A DNA stretch of 13,138 nucleotides from Fimbriimonadaceae bacterium (lineage in GTDB: Bacteria > Armatimonadota > Fimbriimonadia > Fimbriimonadales > Fimbriimonadaceae). The position numbers and the translations under genes were made by a program. Each line of letters opens with the position of its first letter. Positions within the stretch are counted from its first letter, which is position 1. Under the pieces are notes generated by a model, which was given only the letters and a program-made list of their open reading frames with translations, made no database searches and was not told where the DNA came from. Positions 12,308-13,138 of this stretch are shown here, in pieces. The DNA lies in NCBI GenBank assembly GCA_025451715.1, contig JANWJY010000149.1, positions 1 through 13,138 of the forward strand. Direction: 5' to 3'.

Positions 12308-13138
12308 ATGGGCATCGTCGGCAAGTGGTTCAGCTTCGGCCGGAACGAGAACTACGACGAAGGAGTCCGCCTTTACCAGGCGGGTGAGTACCTTGACGCC
12401 ATCCAGCAGTTCAAGATATGCCTCTCCAGCGACCCCGACGCCTCCACGCGCGAGCGCGCGCGGAGCTACATGGCGGGCGCTCTCGGAAAGCTCGCAAGGG
12501 CCAAGGTTGCAAAGGGAGACTGGCCGAAGGCTCTGCACTACCTCGACGACGCCGTGTCCATACGCCCAGGGTTCGCGGACCTTCGCATCCTTCGCGCACA
12601 GGTGTTCCATGCGCTGAAGCGCGAAGAAGACCGGATGTTTGAGATTCGGTTCGCGCTCGACCTGAACAACAAGTACGGGTTTGCAATCCTTCAGGACGGG
12701 ATATACAAGTTAGAGCACGACGAGAAGGACTTAGGGCTTGCTCGCATCAAGGAGGCGATCGTCGCAGACCCGCGACTCGACTCCGAGCCGTATCGGGAGG
12801 CCACGGCACTGTACGAGAAGGGCGCAGAGAGCGACGCCTTGACGAAGTTCAAAGAAGTTGTCCCTGTGCAGAGGACCGACCCAGAGGAGATCGTACGAGC
12901 GGCGGATCAACTTTCGCACGAAGGACGTTGGGCGGATGCGGAGGAGGCTTACCGTCGCGCGCTGGAAATCGCGCCGCGCTTTGCAGACGTGCGCTGCAAG
13001 CACGGGCAGGTGCTTTTGCAACTCGACGAGATCGAGCAAGCGATCGCAGAGTTCCGCGAGGCGGTGACGATCAACCCGCGCTACGCGGACGCGTATGCAA
13101 TGCTTGGGGTCGCCTATCGTAGGCTCAAGCGCGAGGAA
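12308..13138 (+). CDS. TPR-repeat protein (3' end beyond window)
   Basis: An open frame of 277 codons running off the window end. The product is made almost wholly of tetratricopeptide-like helical pairs. Clear units include YDEGVRLYQAGEYLDAIQQF (about 17-36), AKGDWPKALHYLDDAVSIRP (about 69-88), GRWADAEEAYRRALEIAP (about 205-222) and DEIEQAIAEFREAVTINP (about 239-256), with the typical W-x-A-E/A-x-Y/F and closing P. The intervening units are more degenerate. No signal peptide or membrane helix is present, so the visible part is likely cytoplasmic and scaffolding. The ATG at 12308 opens a conserved-looking MGIVGKWFSFGRNENYDEG; the only ribosome site is a weak GAGG 12 bases upstream. The function is unknown, and a C-terminal catalytic or binding domain could follow outside the window. 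Confidence 0.8.
   Translation, partial: MGIVGKWFSFGRNENYDEGVRLYQAGEYLDAIQQFKICLSSDPDASTRERARSYMAGALGKLARAKVAKGDWPKALHYLDDAVSIRPGFADLRILRAQVFHALKREEDRMFEIRFALDLNNKYGFAILQDGIYKLEHDEKDLGLARIKEAIVADPRLDSEPYREATALYEKGAESDALTKFKEVVPVQRTDPEEIVRAADQLSHEGRWADAEEAYRRALEIAPRFADVRCKHGQVLLQLDEIEQAIAEFREAVTINPRYADAYAMLGVAYRRLKREE

Noticed and set aside
1..13138. Mobile elements, CRISPR arrays, toxin-antitoxin or defence genes
   Set aside because: I found no transposase, integrase, direct-repeat array or known defence motif. Apart from the serC breakpoint, gene order and composition look uniform.

Overview
This is an ordinary chromosomal housekeeping stretch of about 60% GC from a free-living bacterium. 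There are no phage, transposon, CRISPR or defence genes. The gene set is rpsU, a 7TM-HD phosphodiesterase, ybeY, a DgkA-PAP2 fusion, a CNNM/CorC protein, an IspA-type prenyl synthase, yebC, a rhomboid, a DUF374 acyltransferase and DUF1015. Together with the high GC and frequent GTG/TTG starts, this makes me lean towards Armatimonadota (Fimbriimonadia-like). That is inference from gene content only. Both ends lie inside genes, so the window may be a contig or an arbitrary slice.

Layout. (1) 1-459: two pieces of serC (phosphoserine aminotransferase) in opposite orientations, diverging from a breakpoint near base 290. This looks like a small inversion or an assembly error. (2) 459-1328: a ChaN-like secreted protein, translationally coupled to serC. 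(3) 1420-5792, plus strand: rpsU, the pgpH-like 7TM-HD gene (interrupted by an in-frame TAA), ybeY, dgkA-PAP2 and the CNNM/CorC-like gene. This is a compact operon resembling the rpsU-...-pgpH-ybeY-dgkA cluster of Firmicutes, without yqeY and phoH. (4) 10034 down to 5799, minus strand: ispA-like synthase, zinc-ribbon membrane protein, yebC, rhomboid, DUF374 acyltransferase. It runs as one tight unit and converges on operon 3 with only 6 bases between stop codons. (5) 10081-12170, plus strand: DUF1015 and a metallo-beta-lactamase-fold hydrolase, overlapping by 4 bases. (6) 12308 to the end: a TPR protein cut by the window edge.

How the genes fit together. The pgpH-to-CorC block combines c-di-AMP turnover, rRNA processing, undecaprenyl-phosphate supply and membrane ion homeostasis. 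The minus-strand block contains the prenyl diphosphate synthase that feeds undecaprenyl lipid synthesis, plus membrane remodelling functions (acyltransferase, intramembrane protease) and the translation factor YebC.

Main points of interest: the split and inverted serC; a single TAA codon replacing the Tyr just before the HD dyad of the otherwise intact PgpH-like protein; a rhomboid gene with no ATG, GTG or TTG start before its first membrane helix, in frame with yebC across one UGA; the DgkA-PAP2 fusion; and departures from consensus metal ligands in YbeY and the MBL protein. I do not see a convincing new multi-gene system here. Three gene disruptions in 13 kb make sequence or assembly error a serious alternative explanation. 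No stretch longer than 300 bases lacks a gene.
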